NCBI GenBank assembly: GCA_964620605.1
Contig: CAZUHQ010000054.1
Location: forward strand, 1 to 22,133
DNA: 22,133 nt
Direction of reading: 5' to 3'
Source of the DNA: Thalassotalea_E sp964620605
Lineage (GTDB): Bacteria; Pseudomonadota; Gammaproteobacteria; Enterobacterales; Alteromonadaceae
Both the position numbers and the translations under genes were made by a program. A model generated the notes under the pieces. It had not been told where the DNA came from and did no database searches. It saw nothing but the letters and a program-made list of their open reading frames with translations. Shown here one piece after another: positions 15,863 to 22,133 of this stretch; the first letter of the stretch is position 1; every line of letters starts with the position of its first letter.

Positions 15863-16102
15863 TTATTCAGCGAGAATTAAAAGGCTTAGAGGCAAGGCTT
15901 TGATTACAGCTAATGGTTACTCTCTTAGCAAAATCAGTAACGCAGCATATAAGCCTTTTAAACTCGCTCTTTGGGAGCTTGTCAGGAAAGTGATAACTTT
16001 ACAAATTGCTTTGATGGAGAATGCTACACCTGCATCAATTTGCTTTGTTCCCACGATCCTGACATGGCTCTGAACTGGTTAAATAATTATTTCAATTGGT
16101 AT
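15839..16102. mobile_element. 264-bp MITE-like element with imperfect terminal inverted repeats
   Basis: The left end ATACCAAGTGAA (15839-15850) and the right end TTCAATTGGTAT (16091-16102) are inverted repeats matching at 11 of 12 bases. Inside is a long stem: AGCGAG..TAAAAGGCTTA (15869-15888) pairs with TAAGCCTTTTA..CTCGCT (15950-15968). A second stem is TGTCAGGA (15980-15987) with TCCTGACA (16057-16064), enclosing TTGATG/CATCAA (16011-16016, 16033-16038). There is no transposase gene. A frame without stops runs from 15855 to a TGA at 16071-16073 but has no ATG near its start. TTA triplets just outside TACCAA and TTGGTA (15837-15839, 16102-16104) could be a target duplication. A related end recurs at 20251-20274. 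This element fills most of the gap between the DUF2937 gene and ihfA. Confidence 0.7.
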
Positions 16103-16110
16103 TAACCATT

Positions 16111-16148
16111 AAAAAAGGCCACTCAACATCAGCTGAGTGGCCTTTTTT
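16111..16148. terminator. Strong bidirectional terminator after ihfA
   Basis: A perfect 15-base stem, with arms AAAAAAGGCCACTCA (16111-16125) and TGAGTGGCCTTTTTT (16134-16148), encloses an 8-base loop. A and T tracts on the two sides allow termination from ihfA (minus strand) and from the plus strand. Confidence 0.92.
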
Positions 16149-16172
16149 TATTATTTAGCGCTAACCTAAAAG

Positions 16173-16463
16173 TTAACCGTTACCGTTTTCAACACGACTT
16201 TTTAACTTTTGTCCCGGTCTAAAGGTCACTACTTTACGGGCAGAAATTGGAATATCTTCCCCAGTTTTTGGGTTACGACCCGGTCGTTCACTTTTTTCAC
16301 GAAGATCGAAATTACCAAAACCTGATAATTTAACCTGTTCACCGGCTTCTAAGGTGCCACGAATTTCTTCAAAAAACACTTCCACCATATCTTTTGCGTC
16401 GCGCTTACTCAGCCCAACTTTTTCAAATAAATGTTCTGCTACTTCTGCTTTGGTTAGCGCCAT
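16173..16463 (-). CDS. ihfA: Integration host factor subunit alpha
   Basis: 96 residues; E. coli IhfA is 99. The sequence starts ALTKAEVAEHLFEKVGLSKR and contains the DNA-binding arm signature GFGNFDLREKSERPGRNPKTG, with the proline that intercalates at the kink. IHF is an IhfA-IhfB heterodimer that bends DNA sharply and aids recombination, replication and transcription. The start lies three bases after the pheT stop, with GAGGGA inside the end of pheT as the ribosome site, so it is in the pheST-ihfA operon. The assignment to alpha rather than beta or HU rests on these motifs and on the operon position. Confidence 0.96.
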   Translation of the reverse strand: MALTKAEVAEHLFEKVGLSKRDAKDMVEVFFEEIRGTLEAGEQVKLSGFGNFDLREKSERPGRNPKTGEDIPISARKVVTFRPGQKLKSRVENGNG

Positions 16464-16466
16464 TGC

Positions 16467-18866
16467 TTAATCCCTCAGTGATGCATTCAATTCAACTTTT
16501 AATGTATCGACCACACGATTAACGACATCATTGATATCTTTTTCTTCAAGTGTCTTTTCATGATCTTGCAATACCATGGCAATTGCTAAACTCTTGAATC
16601 CAGTGTCAATTCCATTACCTCGGTATACATCGAACAAGTTTAGATCAACTAAATAATTTCCGCCAACATTTTCAATGAGTTGTAACACTTTTTTTGCTTC
16701 AACTTCTTCTTTCACTATCACGGCAATATCGCGGCGATTAGCTGGAAAGCGAGAGATTTCGCCAGCTTCAGGGATGTTTTGTGTTGAAATTTCAGACAAT
16801 AACAACTCAAAAACTAATGTCCGGCCATTTAACCCTAATTTTCTTTCTAATTCAGGGTGTAAGGTGCCAACATGGCCAACTAAGCTATCTCCTTTATAAA
16901 TAGCCGCTGTTTGTCCCGGGTGTAAAGCGTCAATTTCCGCTTTAACAAATTGGTATGCCTGCTGATCACCCGTTAATGCCAATAAGCTTTCAACGTCTGC
17001 TTTAATATCGTAAAAGTCAGCTGCCTTTTTTTCCATATTCCAATGTTCTTGGTTAACGTTACCACTGATAACACCGGCGATCATTTGCTGCTGACGCACA
17101 CCATTCTCGGCACTTTGATCAGGAATAAAACGTAAACCGCTTTCAAACAAACGGACTCGTGATTGCTGACGGTTTTGGTTATATACCACAGATTGTAATA
17201 AGCCAGTCCATAAGCTAACGCGCATCACCGACATTTCCGAAGAAATCGGATGTGGCAAGGTCATCACTTCTTGCTGAGGATGCAACATGGCTTGCACTTT
17301 CGGATCGACAAAACTGTAGGAAATTGCTTCCTGATAACCTCGATTAATTAAGGTTTGGCGTAAACGCGATAATGGCAGCTCAGCTTCCTTGTTATCACAC
17401 ATAGTTAACGTCGCATTTGGCGAAACATTTGGAATATTGTTGTAACCAAAAATACGCGCCACTTCTTCAACTAAATCCACTTCAATTGAAATATCAAAGC
17501 GATAGGCTGGCACATTCACTGTCCAGACATCATTATCAAAGCTTAATTCAAAACCTAAGCGGGTTAATATTTCACTGACTTTGTCATCTGCAATATGATA
17601 ACCAATACGACTATCTAATTTTTCACGACGTAAAGTTACCTTACGCGCTTGTGGAATATCTTGCTCACTGACTGCTTCGACGATTGGTCCTGCTTGACCA
17701 CCGACAATCGCTAATAACAATTCAGTTGCACGTTCCATGGCATCACGTTGTAACTGAGGGTCAACACCGCGCTCATAACGATGTGACGCATCGGTATGCA
17801 AGCCGTATTGACGAGCTTTACCTAAAATAGCTAGCGGTGCAAAGAATGCGCTTTCTAAGAAAATATCTTTACTGCCTTGTGAAACTCCAGAATGCAAACC
17901 ACCAAAAATACCCGCCATGGCTAATGCTTTAGTGCTATCGGCTATCACTAAGGTTTCTTCTGAAAGCGAGACTTCATTTTCATCAAGCAATACCAGCTTT
18001 TCACCTTTGTTTGCAAAGCGAACATCAATTGCGCCGTCAATTTTAGCGAGATCAAAGGCATGCATTGGATGACCAAGCTCTAACAAAACATAGTTAGTAA
18101 TATCTACCACAGGATCGATTGAACGCACACCACAGCGACGTAGTTTTTCCACCATCCATAACGGCGTTGTCGCATCTAAATTGATGTTTTTAATCACCCG
18201 GCCTAAGTAACGCGGACAAGCTTTAGGCGCTGAAAGTTTGATCTCACGGGTATCATCAATTGTTGGCGCAACTGCCGTAATTTCAGGCTCATTTACCGTT
18301 AAACTGTTTAATACCCCTACTTCGCGCGCCAAGCCTTTAAGACCTAAACAATCGCCACGGTTAGCCGTTAAATCAACATCAATAGTAACGTCATTTAAAT
18401 CTAAATATTCACGCACACAAATGCCTACTGGCGCGCCTTGCGGTAATTCAATAATACCGTCAGCACTTTCTGCCAAGCCAAGCTCAGATTCACTACACAG
18501 CATACCGTGAGATGGTACGCCGCGCAGTTTTGCTTTTTTGATTTTAAAGTTGCCCGGTAATACTGCGCCAACAGTTGCTACTGCAACTTTTAATCCTAAG
18601 CGACAATTTTTAGCGCCACAGACGATATCGACTAATTCACCATCGTTAAAATCAGCGCCTAAATTAATTTTTGTTACCTGTAACTTGTCAGCATCCGGAT
18701 GTGGGCCACATTCAACCACTTCACCTACTAATACCCCGGTAAATTCACCGGCAACCGGATCAACGCCATCAACTTCTAATCCCGCCATGGTAATTTGATG
18801 AGATAATTCATCAGAAGAAATAGCCGGATTTACCCACTCACGTAACCAAGATTCACTAAATTTCAT
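16467..18866 (-). CDS. pheT: Phenylalanine-tRNA ligase beta subunit
   Basis: 799 residues; E. coli PheT is 795. Domains in order are an EMAPII-like tRNA-binding OB fold (about 40-150, beginning near VLVGEVVECGPHPDADKLQV), the B3/B4 editing region (about 215-385, which includes the TDASHRYERGVDPQ motif), the B5 domain (about 400-475), the catalytic-like core (about 480-690), and a C-terminal anticodon-binding FDX-ACB domain (about 705-798, with SRFPANRRDIAVIV). It forms the alpha2-beta2 enzyme with PheS, charging tRNA-Phe and editing Tyr-tRNA. The ATG has an AGGA ribosome site, 11 bases after pheS. No anomalies seen. Confidence 0.97.
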   Translation of the reverse strand: MKFSESWLREWVNPAISSDELSHQITMAGLEVDGVDPVAGEFTGVLVGEVVECGPHPDADKLQVTKINLGADFNDGELVDIVCGAKNCRLGLKVAVATVGAVLPGNFKIKKAKLRGVPSHGMLCSESELGLAESADGIIELPQGAPVGICVREYLDLNDVTIDVDLTANRGDCLGLKGLAREVGVLNSLTVNEPEITAVAPTIDDTREIKLSAPKACPRYLGRVIKNINLDATTPLWMVEKLRRCGVRSIDPVVDITNYVLLELGHPMHAFDLAKIDGAIDVRFANKGEKLVLLDENEVSLSEETLVIADSTKALAMAGIFGGLHSGVSQGSKDIFLESAFFAPLAILGKARQYGLHTDASHRYERGVDPQLQRDAMERATELLLAIVGGQAGPIVEAVSEQDIPQARKVTLRREKLDSRIGYHIADDKVSEILTRLGFELSFDNDVWTVNVPAYRFDISIEVDLVEEVARIFGYNNIPNVSPNATLTMCDNKEAELPLSRLRQTLINRGYQEAISYSFVDPKVQAMLHPQQEVMTLPHPISSEMSVMRVSLWTGLLQSVVYNQNRQQSRVRLFESGLRFIPDQSAENGVRQQQMIAGVISGNVNQEHWNMEKKAADFYDIKADVESLLALTGDQQAYQFVKAEIDALHPGQTAAIYKGDSLVGHVGTLHPELERKLGLNGRTLVFELLLSEISTQNIPEAGEISRFPANRRDIAVIVKEEVEAKKVLQLIENVGGNYLVDLNLFDVYRGNGIDTGFKSLAIAMVLQDHEKTLEEKDINDVVNRVVDTLKVELNASLRD

Positions 18867-18877
18867 TTATGCTATTC

Positions 18878-19858
18878 CTACTTGAACTGTTGTAAAAAGC
18901 GAAGGTCATTTTCGAAAAATGAGCGAAGATCGTTTACGCCGTAACGTAACATGGTTAAACGCTCTACCCCCATACCAAAAGCAAAACCGGAATAGACTTC
19001 CGGATCGATACCAACCGCTTTCAAAACATTAGGATGCACCATGCCGCAGCCTAGCACTTCTAACCATTTACCATTTTTACCCATAACATCCACTTCGGCA
19101 GACGGCTCGGTAAACGGGAAATATGACGGGCGAAAACGAATTTCTAAATCTTCTTCAAAAAAGTGGTGGAGAAAATCATGCAAGATGCCTTTTAAATGGG
19201 TAAAGCTGACGTCTTTATCCACCATTAAGCCTTCAACCTGATGGAACATCGGGGTATGAGTTTGATCATAATCGTTACGATAAACCTTACCTGGTGAAAT
19301 AATTCGAAGTGGCGGCTGCTCTTTTTCCATGGTACGGATTTGTACGCCGGAAGTCTGGGTGCGTAACACTAGCTTAGGATTAAAATAGAAAGTATCGTGA
19401 TCCTGGCGCGCCGGGTGATGCTCTGGAATATTCAAGGCATCAAAATTGTGAAAATCATCTTCGACTTCCGGCCCTTGTTTGACTGAAAAACCTAAGTCAC
19501 CAAAAAAACTTTCAATACGCTCGATAGTTCGCGTCACCGGATGTAAGCCTCCTGCTTGATTGCCTCGCCCCGGTAATGTGACATCGATCGATTCCTGCGC
19601 TAATTTTTGCTTGATCACTTCAGCGCGTAAAAATTCACCACGTTCAGTTAACAGCTTCTGTACTTGTTGCTTCGCCTGGTTAATTACTTGTCCAGCTTTA
19701 GGCTTTTCTTCTTTCGGTAATTTACTCAAGCCTTTCATTTGCTCGGTAAATAAGCCTTTTTTGCCTAAAAAATTGACGCGAACTTGATCAAGTTCAGCCG
19801 GATCGGTTGCAGCAGCAATTGCTTGTTCTGCTTGCAATATAATTTCGTCTAAATTCAT
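18878..19858 (-). CDS. pheS: Phenylalanine-tRNA ligase alpha subunit
   Basis: 326 residues from the ATG at 19858, with GAGGAA just upstream; this matches E. coli PheS at 327. An in-frame TTG 30 bases earlier is unlikely. An N-terminal coiled coil (about 1-85) is followed by the class II catalytic domain with GKVYRNDYDQTHTPMFHQVE (motif 2 region), FRPSYFPFTEPSAEVDV (phenylalanine pocket) and GMGVERLTMLRYG (motif 3). Ala293 corresponds to E. coli Ala294 in the amino-acid pocket. It is the first gene of the pheS-pheT-ihfA group. Unlike in E. coli, rplT is not directly upstream and no Phe-rich leader peptide is visible. Confidence 0.97.
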   Translation of the reverse strand: MNLDEIILQAEQAIAAATDPAELDQVRVNFLGKKGLFTEQMKGLSKLPKEEKPKAGQVINQAKQQVQKLLTERGEFLRAEVIKQKLAQESIDVTLPGRGNQAGGLHPVTRTIERIESFFGDLGFSVKQGPEVEDDFHNFDALNIPEHHPARQDHDTFYFNPKLVLRTQTSGVQIRTMEKEQPPLRIISPGKVYRNDYDQTHTPMFHQVEGLMVDKDVSFTHLKGILHDFLHHFFEEDLEIRFRPSYFPFTEPSAEVDVMGKNGKWLEVLGCGMVHPNVLKAVGIDPEVYSGFAFGMGVERLTMLRYGVNDLRSFFENDLRFLQQFK

Positions 19859-19949
19859 GAGTTCCTCTAAAACGACTCTAAAGCACAAAATAGCAGGCTT
19901 TGGGTAGACTTAAGTATTGAAAAAATGGTCGAATAGTTTACACAAAATT

Positions 19950-19955
19950 ATTATA
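19950..19955 (-). promoter_or_regulatory. Possible -10 element of the pheST-ihfA promoter
   Basis: A perfect TATAAT on the minus strand in a very AT-rich stretch, about 90 bases before pheS. No strong -35 hexamer was found, so it is tentative. Confidence 0.3.
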
Positions 19956-20093
19956 AAAATGTAGTAAAACCAGTGTGTTTTTCACGGTTTTTTAAGTAAA
20001 TATTGATAAAATTCTCAATATAAAAATGGCTATGTTCCCGATAGCTGTTGCTAGGTAAAAAAGCAAAATGCTACGAGTCCTTCCATGGAAACC

Positions 20094-20119
20094 CAGCACC
20101 AGCATATATACTGGTGCTG
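20094..20119. repeat. Strong hairpin, 9-base stem
   Basis: CAGCACCAG (20094-20102) and CTGGTGCTG (20111-20119) pair perfectly around the 8-base loop CATATATA. The following CTTGCTCTTATT has only a weak T-run, so it could be a poor terminator or an RNA structure within a leader. Confidence 0.7.
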
Positions 20120-20161
20120 CTTGCTCTTATTACCATAGCAACATCTTGGTTTATCAATGAA

Positions 20162-20177
20162 CTAGAGCCTGCTCTAG
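20162..20177. repeat. Palindrome CTAGAGC-CT-GCTCTAG
   Basis: A perfect 7-base inverted repeat with a two-base centre, a typical shape for a dimeric repressor site. It lies 32 bases before the 20-codon minigene. The binding protein is unknown. Confidence 0.5.
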
Positions 20178-20208
20178 ATAAATAACCACAATTAAGAGGA
20201 ACATAGCC

Positions 20209-20271
20209 ATGAAAATTATCGGGCAAAGACAAAAACTCGCCCTTGGGAGCTTAAATAGTTATTTCAATTAG
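20209..20271 (+). pseudogene. 20-codon minigene, probably the 5' remnant of a gene cut by a repeat element
   Basis: ATG 20209 is preceded by AGAGGA with an eight-base gap, a very good ribosome site. The frame encodes a short basic peptide beginning MKIIGQRQKLALGS and stops at a TAG inside the element-like end (20251-20274). The first 14 codons therefore look like the true start of a gene and the last six come from the repeat. It may instead be a genuine small peptide. I do not recognise a family. Confidence 0.35.
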
Positions 20272-20274
20272 TAT
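20233..20274. mobile_element. Partial MITE-like end related to the 15839-16102 element
   Basis: Positions 20251-20274 match 16079-16102 at 22 of 24 bases, and 20233-20252 match 15960-15980 with one mismatch and one missing base. In the full element these two blocks are about 100 bases apart; here they are joined directly. No matching left end was found, so this is a solo or internally deleted copy. Confidence 0.6.
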
Positions 20275-20320
20275 AGAATCCGCTAACATATTGAGGACAA
20301 CGAAAAATTCAAGGAACAGA

Positions 20321-21535
20321 ATGCAAGTTTACACGGCAAGACAAGCAATACTAAATCGAAAAGAACATGTTGTTGCTTACGAATTGCTCTATCGTGACAG
20401 TCCTGACAACATTTTTCCGCGAATTGATCCACATGAGGCGACTGCTAAAGTCGTAATGCAGACCCATTTAAATCAAGGAATTACCCCGATTACTGACGCT
20501 AAGCCAGCATTAATTAATTTTGGCGAACAATCTCTTATCGAAGGCCTGCCATTATTGCTGCCGAAAAAGCAGGTGATGGTTGAAATTTTAGAGACAGTAT
20601 CACCAAGCGAACAAGTTTATCAAGCCTGTAAAGCCTTATATAACCAGGGCTACCACTTAGCATTAGACGATTTTATTTACCGTCCTGAATGGGCGAAGTT
20701 CTTTAATTTAGTGAAGTTGATCAAATTTGATATTCAGCTTACCTCTTTGGAGAAGATTGAACCGCTGATCGCTAAATTAAAGCAACATAAAAAACTGAAA
20801 ATACTGGCAGAAAAAGTCGAAACCAAGGAAGAGTTTATTGAAGCCAAACGCCTTGGTTTTCATTACTTTCAAGGCTATTACTTTTGCAAACCGCAAATGA
20901 GCTCAAATTATGACCTGGAAACCAATCAACCTGTGTTACTGAGTTTAGTACAAGAAAGCCTGAAATCGCCGATGAGTATCAATAAGATAGCAAGTTATTT
21001 TGAACACGACTCGGCATTGAGCTACAAGTTATTGAAATTTGTTAACTCAGGTATTTTACCTATTACCCAAAAGATGGATTCGATTAGAAAGGCGGTAGTC
21101 TATCTTGGCGATTTACAAATTAAAAAGTTGATCCTGTTAATGGCAACTGGAATAATTGCGTCAGACAAACCGAAAGAGCTGACCCGTCTGGCGATCATCA
21201 GGGCAAGATTTTGTGAACTTATCGCGCAAAAGGCATTGCCGGGACAAAGTGAAGCCTGTTTTATCACGGGACTGTTTTCTCTGCTAGATGCCATGCTCGA
21301 CAAGCCAATGAAAAATATTTTGAAAAACTTATCCTTAGCAGAAGAAGTCACCCAGGCACTGCTTTCCCCTAAACCTTCACTGTTAAAATATGTCTTGGAT
21401 ACCGTCAGAGAATATGAACAAGGCAGCTGGTTTAAAACCAAAACCACGGCAGAAATGATCAATGTTGATTACGAAATACTCGCTGATTTTTACAAAGATG
21501 CGGTGATTTGGGCGAATAAATATGATCACTGCTAA
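20321..21535 (+). CDS. EAL/HDOD domain signalling protein (YuxH type)
   Basis: 404 residues from ATG 20321, with AAGGA upstream; a TTG 30 bases earlier is less likely. The N-terminal EAL domain (about 1-195) has ELLYR (Glu21), Asn66, Glu88, DDF (Asp116, Asp117), IKFD (Lys135), AEKVET (Glu164) and QGYYF (Gln184). The usual metal-binding positions are thus present, but the loop-6 DDFGTG motif is replaced by DDFIYRPEW, as is typical of the YuxH family. The C-terminal HDOD domain (about 200-375) includes INKIASYFEHDSALSYKLLKFVNS. Such proteins act in c-di-GMP-linked or two-component signalling, often without enzyme activity. It stands alone, and its upstream region ends in a repeat remnant that may supply the promoter. 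Confidence 0.9.
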   Translation: MQVYTARQAILNRKEHVVAYELLYRDSPDNIFPRIDPHEATAKVVMQTHLNQGITPITDAKPALINFGEQSLIEGLPLLLPKKQVMVEILETVSPSEQVYQACKALYNQGYHLALDDFIYRPEWAKFFNLVKLIKFDIQLTSLEKIEPLIAKLKQHKKLKILAEKVETKEEFIEAKRLGFHYFQGYYFCKPQMSSNYDLETNQPVLLSLVQESLKSPMSINKIASYFEHDSALSYKLLKFVNSGILPITQKMDSIRKAVVYLGDLQIKKLILLMATGIIASDKPKELTRLAIIRARFCELIAQKALPGQSEACFITGLFSLLDAMLDKPMKNILKNLSLAEEVTQALLSPKPSLLKYVLDTVREYEQGSWFKTKTTAEMINVDYEILADFYKDAVIWANKYDHC

Positions 21536-21583
21536 CAGTCGATAACTATGCTCTATTCAAGTAAAGACTTTTAAATAAAATAT

Positions 21584-21613
21584 ACCCCGCTGTTATGCGG
21601 GGTTCGTTTTTCT
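21584..21613. terminator. Intrinsic terminator between the EAL/HDOD gene and purC
   Basis: ACCCCGC (21584-21590) and GCGGGGT (21597-21603) form a 7-base GC-rich stem with a 6-base loop, followed by TCGTTTTTC on the plus strand. An A/T-rich flank on the other side lets it also serve the convergent purC gene. Confidence 0.85.
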
Positions 21614-21626
21614 TAAACTTTGTTTC

Positions 21627-22133
21627 TTAATCAATTAACTGATATTGATTTTTTAATATTTCAATGATTTCAGCTTTTGGATTATCACTTAATTCAATTT
21701 TTTCGCCAGTGATTTTTTCCGCAATATCGGTATAAGTTTTTGATACTTGCATTAGCACTTCAGTCGGCAATTCATTATCTGCCGCTAACGCGATACGCTC
21801 AGCCATACGATCTTTATTTAACAAGATGTCAGGATCAGGAAAATGACTTAATAACAATTGGCGAAAACCTTCTTTAGAGTTTTCAACCACTTTACCACTA
21901 CGATATTGTGCGCCATCCCAGATCCGCGATGAATCAGGCGTGCCGACTTCATCCATATAGATCAACTTATCAATACCATGAATATCTTTTACATAGCCAA
22001 ACTCAAACTTGGTATCAACAAAGATTTGATCGAGTTTTGCTAACTCACCTGAAATCAAATCAAAACCTTCTGTTAATATTTTTTCATATAATGCAATATC
22101 ATCAACAGATTTAAAGTTAAACGCCTGATAATT
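21627..22133 (-). CDS. purC: SAICAR synthase PurC, C-terminal part; 5' end outside window
   Basis: 169 codons including the stop are visible; the frame is open to the right edge, so the N-terminal part is missing. Motifs of phosphoribosylaminoimidazole-succinocarboxamide synthase are present: QIFVDTKFEFGYV, then YMDEVGTPDSSRIWDG, with the substrate-binding acidic and serine residues. The C-terminal tail after this (about 90 residues, with HFPDPDILLNKDRMAERI) fits the longer PurC form of about 365 residues in Vibrio and Alteromonadales rather than the short 237-residue E. coli form; this is from memory. PurC joins aspartate to CAIR with ATP in purine synthesis. Confidence 0.93.
   Translation of the reverse strand, partial: NYQAFNFKSVDDIALYEKILTEGFDLISGELAKLDQIFVDTKFEFGYVKDIHGIDKLIYMDEVGTPDSSRIWDGAQYRSGKVVENSKEGFRQLLLSHFPDPDILLNKDRMAERIALAADNELPTEVLMQVSKTYTDIAEKITGEKIELSDNPKAEIIEILKNQYQLID

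Larger units (their letters stand above)
19859..20320. other. Gene-free region between pheS and the EAL/HDOD gene
   Basis: About 460 bases without a substantial gene. The pheS-proximal part (to about 20020) is AT-rich and presumably holds the pheS promoter. From about 20030 the sequence changes character. It holds a 9-base stem hairpin (20094-20119), a palindrome (20162-20177), a 20-codon minigene with a good ribosome site (20209-20271), and a sequence like the right end of the 15839-16102 element (20233-20274). The last 45 bases hold the start signals of the EAL/HDOD gene. Confidence 0.7.

Noticed and set aside
15855..16073. Stop-free frame of about 73 codons inside the MITE-like element
   Set aside because: There is no ATG near its start and no ribosome site, and it overlaps the element's stems; more likely a by-product of the repeat than a gene.
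19859..19950. pheM-like attenuator leader for pheST
   Set aside because: No short Phe-rich frame and no terminator hairpin with a T-tract were found here.

Overview
The window looks like chromosomal DNA of a marine gammaproteobacterium of the order Alteromonadales, most like the Colwelliaceae (Colwellia/Thalassotalea). This is inferred from the moderately AT-rich composition, from the fnr-uspE-ttcA order, from the protein families present (YuxH-type EAL/HDOD protein, DUF2937, DUF1415, Atm1-type ABC exporter) and from short intergenic repeats with ATACCAA-type ends. No phage, plasmid, CRISPR array, rRNA or tRNA was seen. Most of the window is ordinary core genome.

Layout. (1) 1-3424, minus strand: a MoxR ATPase, a DUF58 protein and a transglutaminase-like membrane protein (TgpA type, C-terminus cut by the window edge), a classic three-gene operon. 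(2) 3509-6012, plus strand: a glutamate-cysteine-ligase-like (GCS2) enzyme whose stop overlaps the start of a zinc AstE/aspartoacylase-type hydrolase. (3) 6135-11029, plus strand: a DsbD_2/COG2836 membrane protein, the oxygen sensor FNR, the tandem universal stress protein UspE, the tRNA 2-thiocytidine enzyme TtcA and an NCS2 purine permease, closed by a hairpin terminator. (4) 11120-15210, minus strand: an Atm1-like ABC exporter translationally coupled to a DUF1415 protein, then a membrane protein of unknown function and a Bax-like glucosaminidase. (5) 15332-15862, plus strand: a DUF2937 membrane protein whose last codons and stop lie inside a 264-bp MITE-like element. (6) 16173-19858, minus strand: pheS-pheT-ihfA. 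(7) 19859-20320: a gene-free region with strong hairpins, a 20-codon minigene and a partial copy of the MITE-like end. (8) 20321-21535, plus strand: an EAL/HDOD signalling protein. (9) 21627-22133, minus strand: the C-terminal part of purC.

How they fit together. FNR, a predicted FNR-like box before uspE and the DsbD_2 protein suggest a redox/oxygen-response neighbourhood. TtcA (an iron-sulfur tRNA thiolase) and the Atm1-like exporter (glutathione-linked sulfur/metal export) are both sulfur-related, but they are not in one operon. pheST-ihfA is the standard pairing of phenylalanyl-tRNA synthetase with integration host factor.

The least explained parts are the two related repeat-bearing intergenic regions (15839-16102 and about 20030-20274), the GCS2/AstE-like pair of unknown substrate, the Atm1-DUF1415 coupling, and a perfect 12-bp inverted repeat wrapped around the ttcA promoter. 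No wholly new system can be claimed from the sequence alone.
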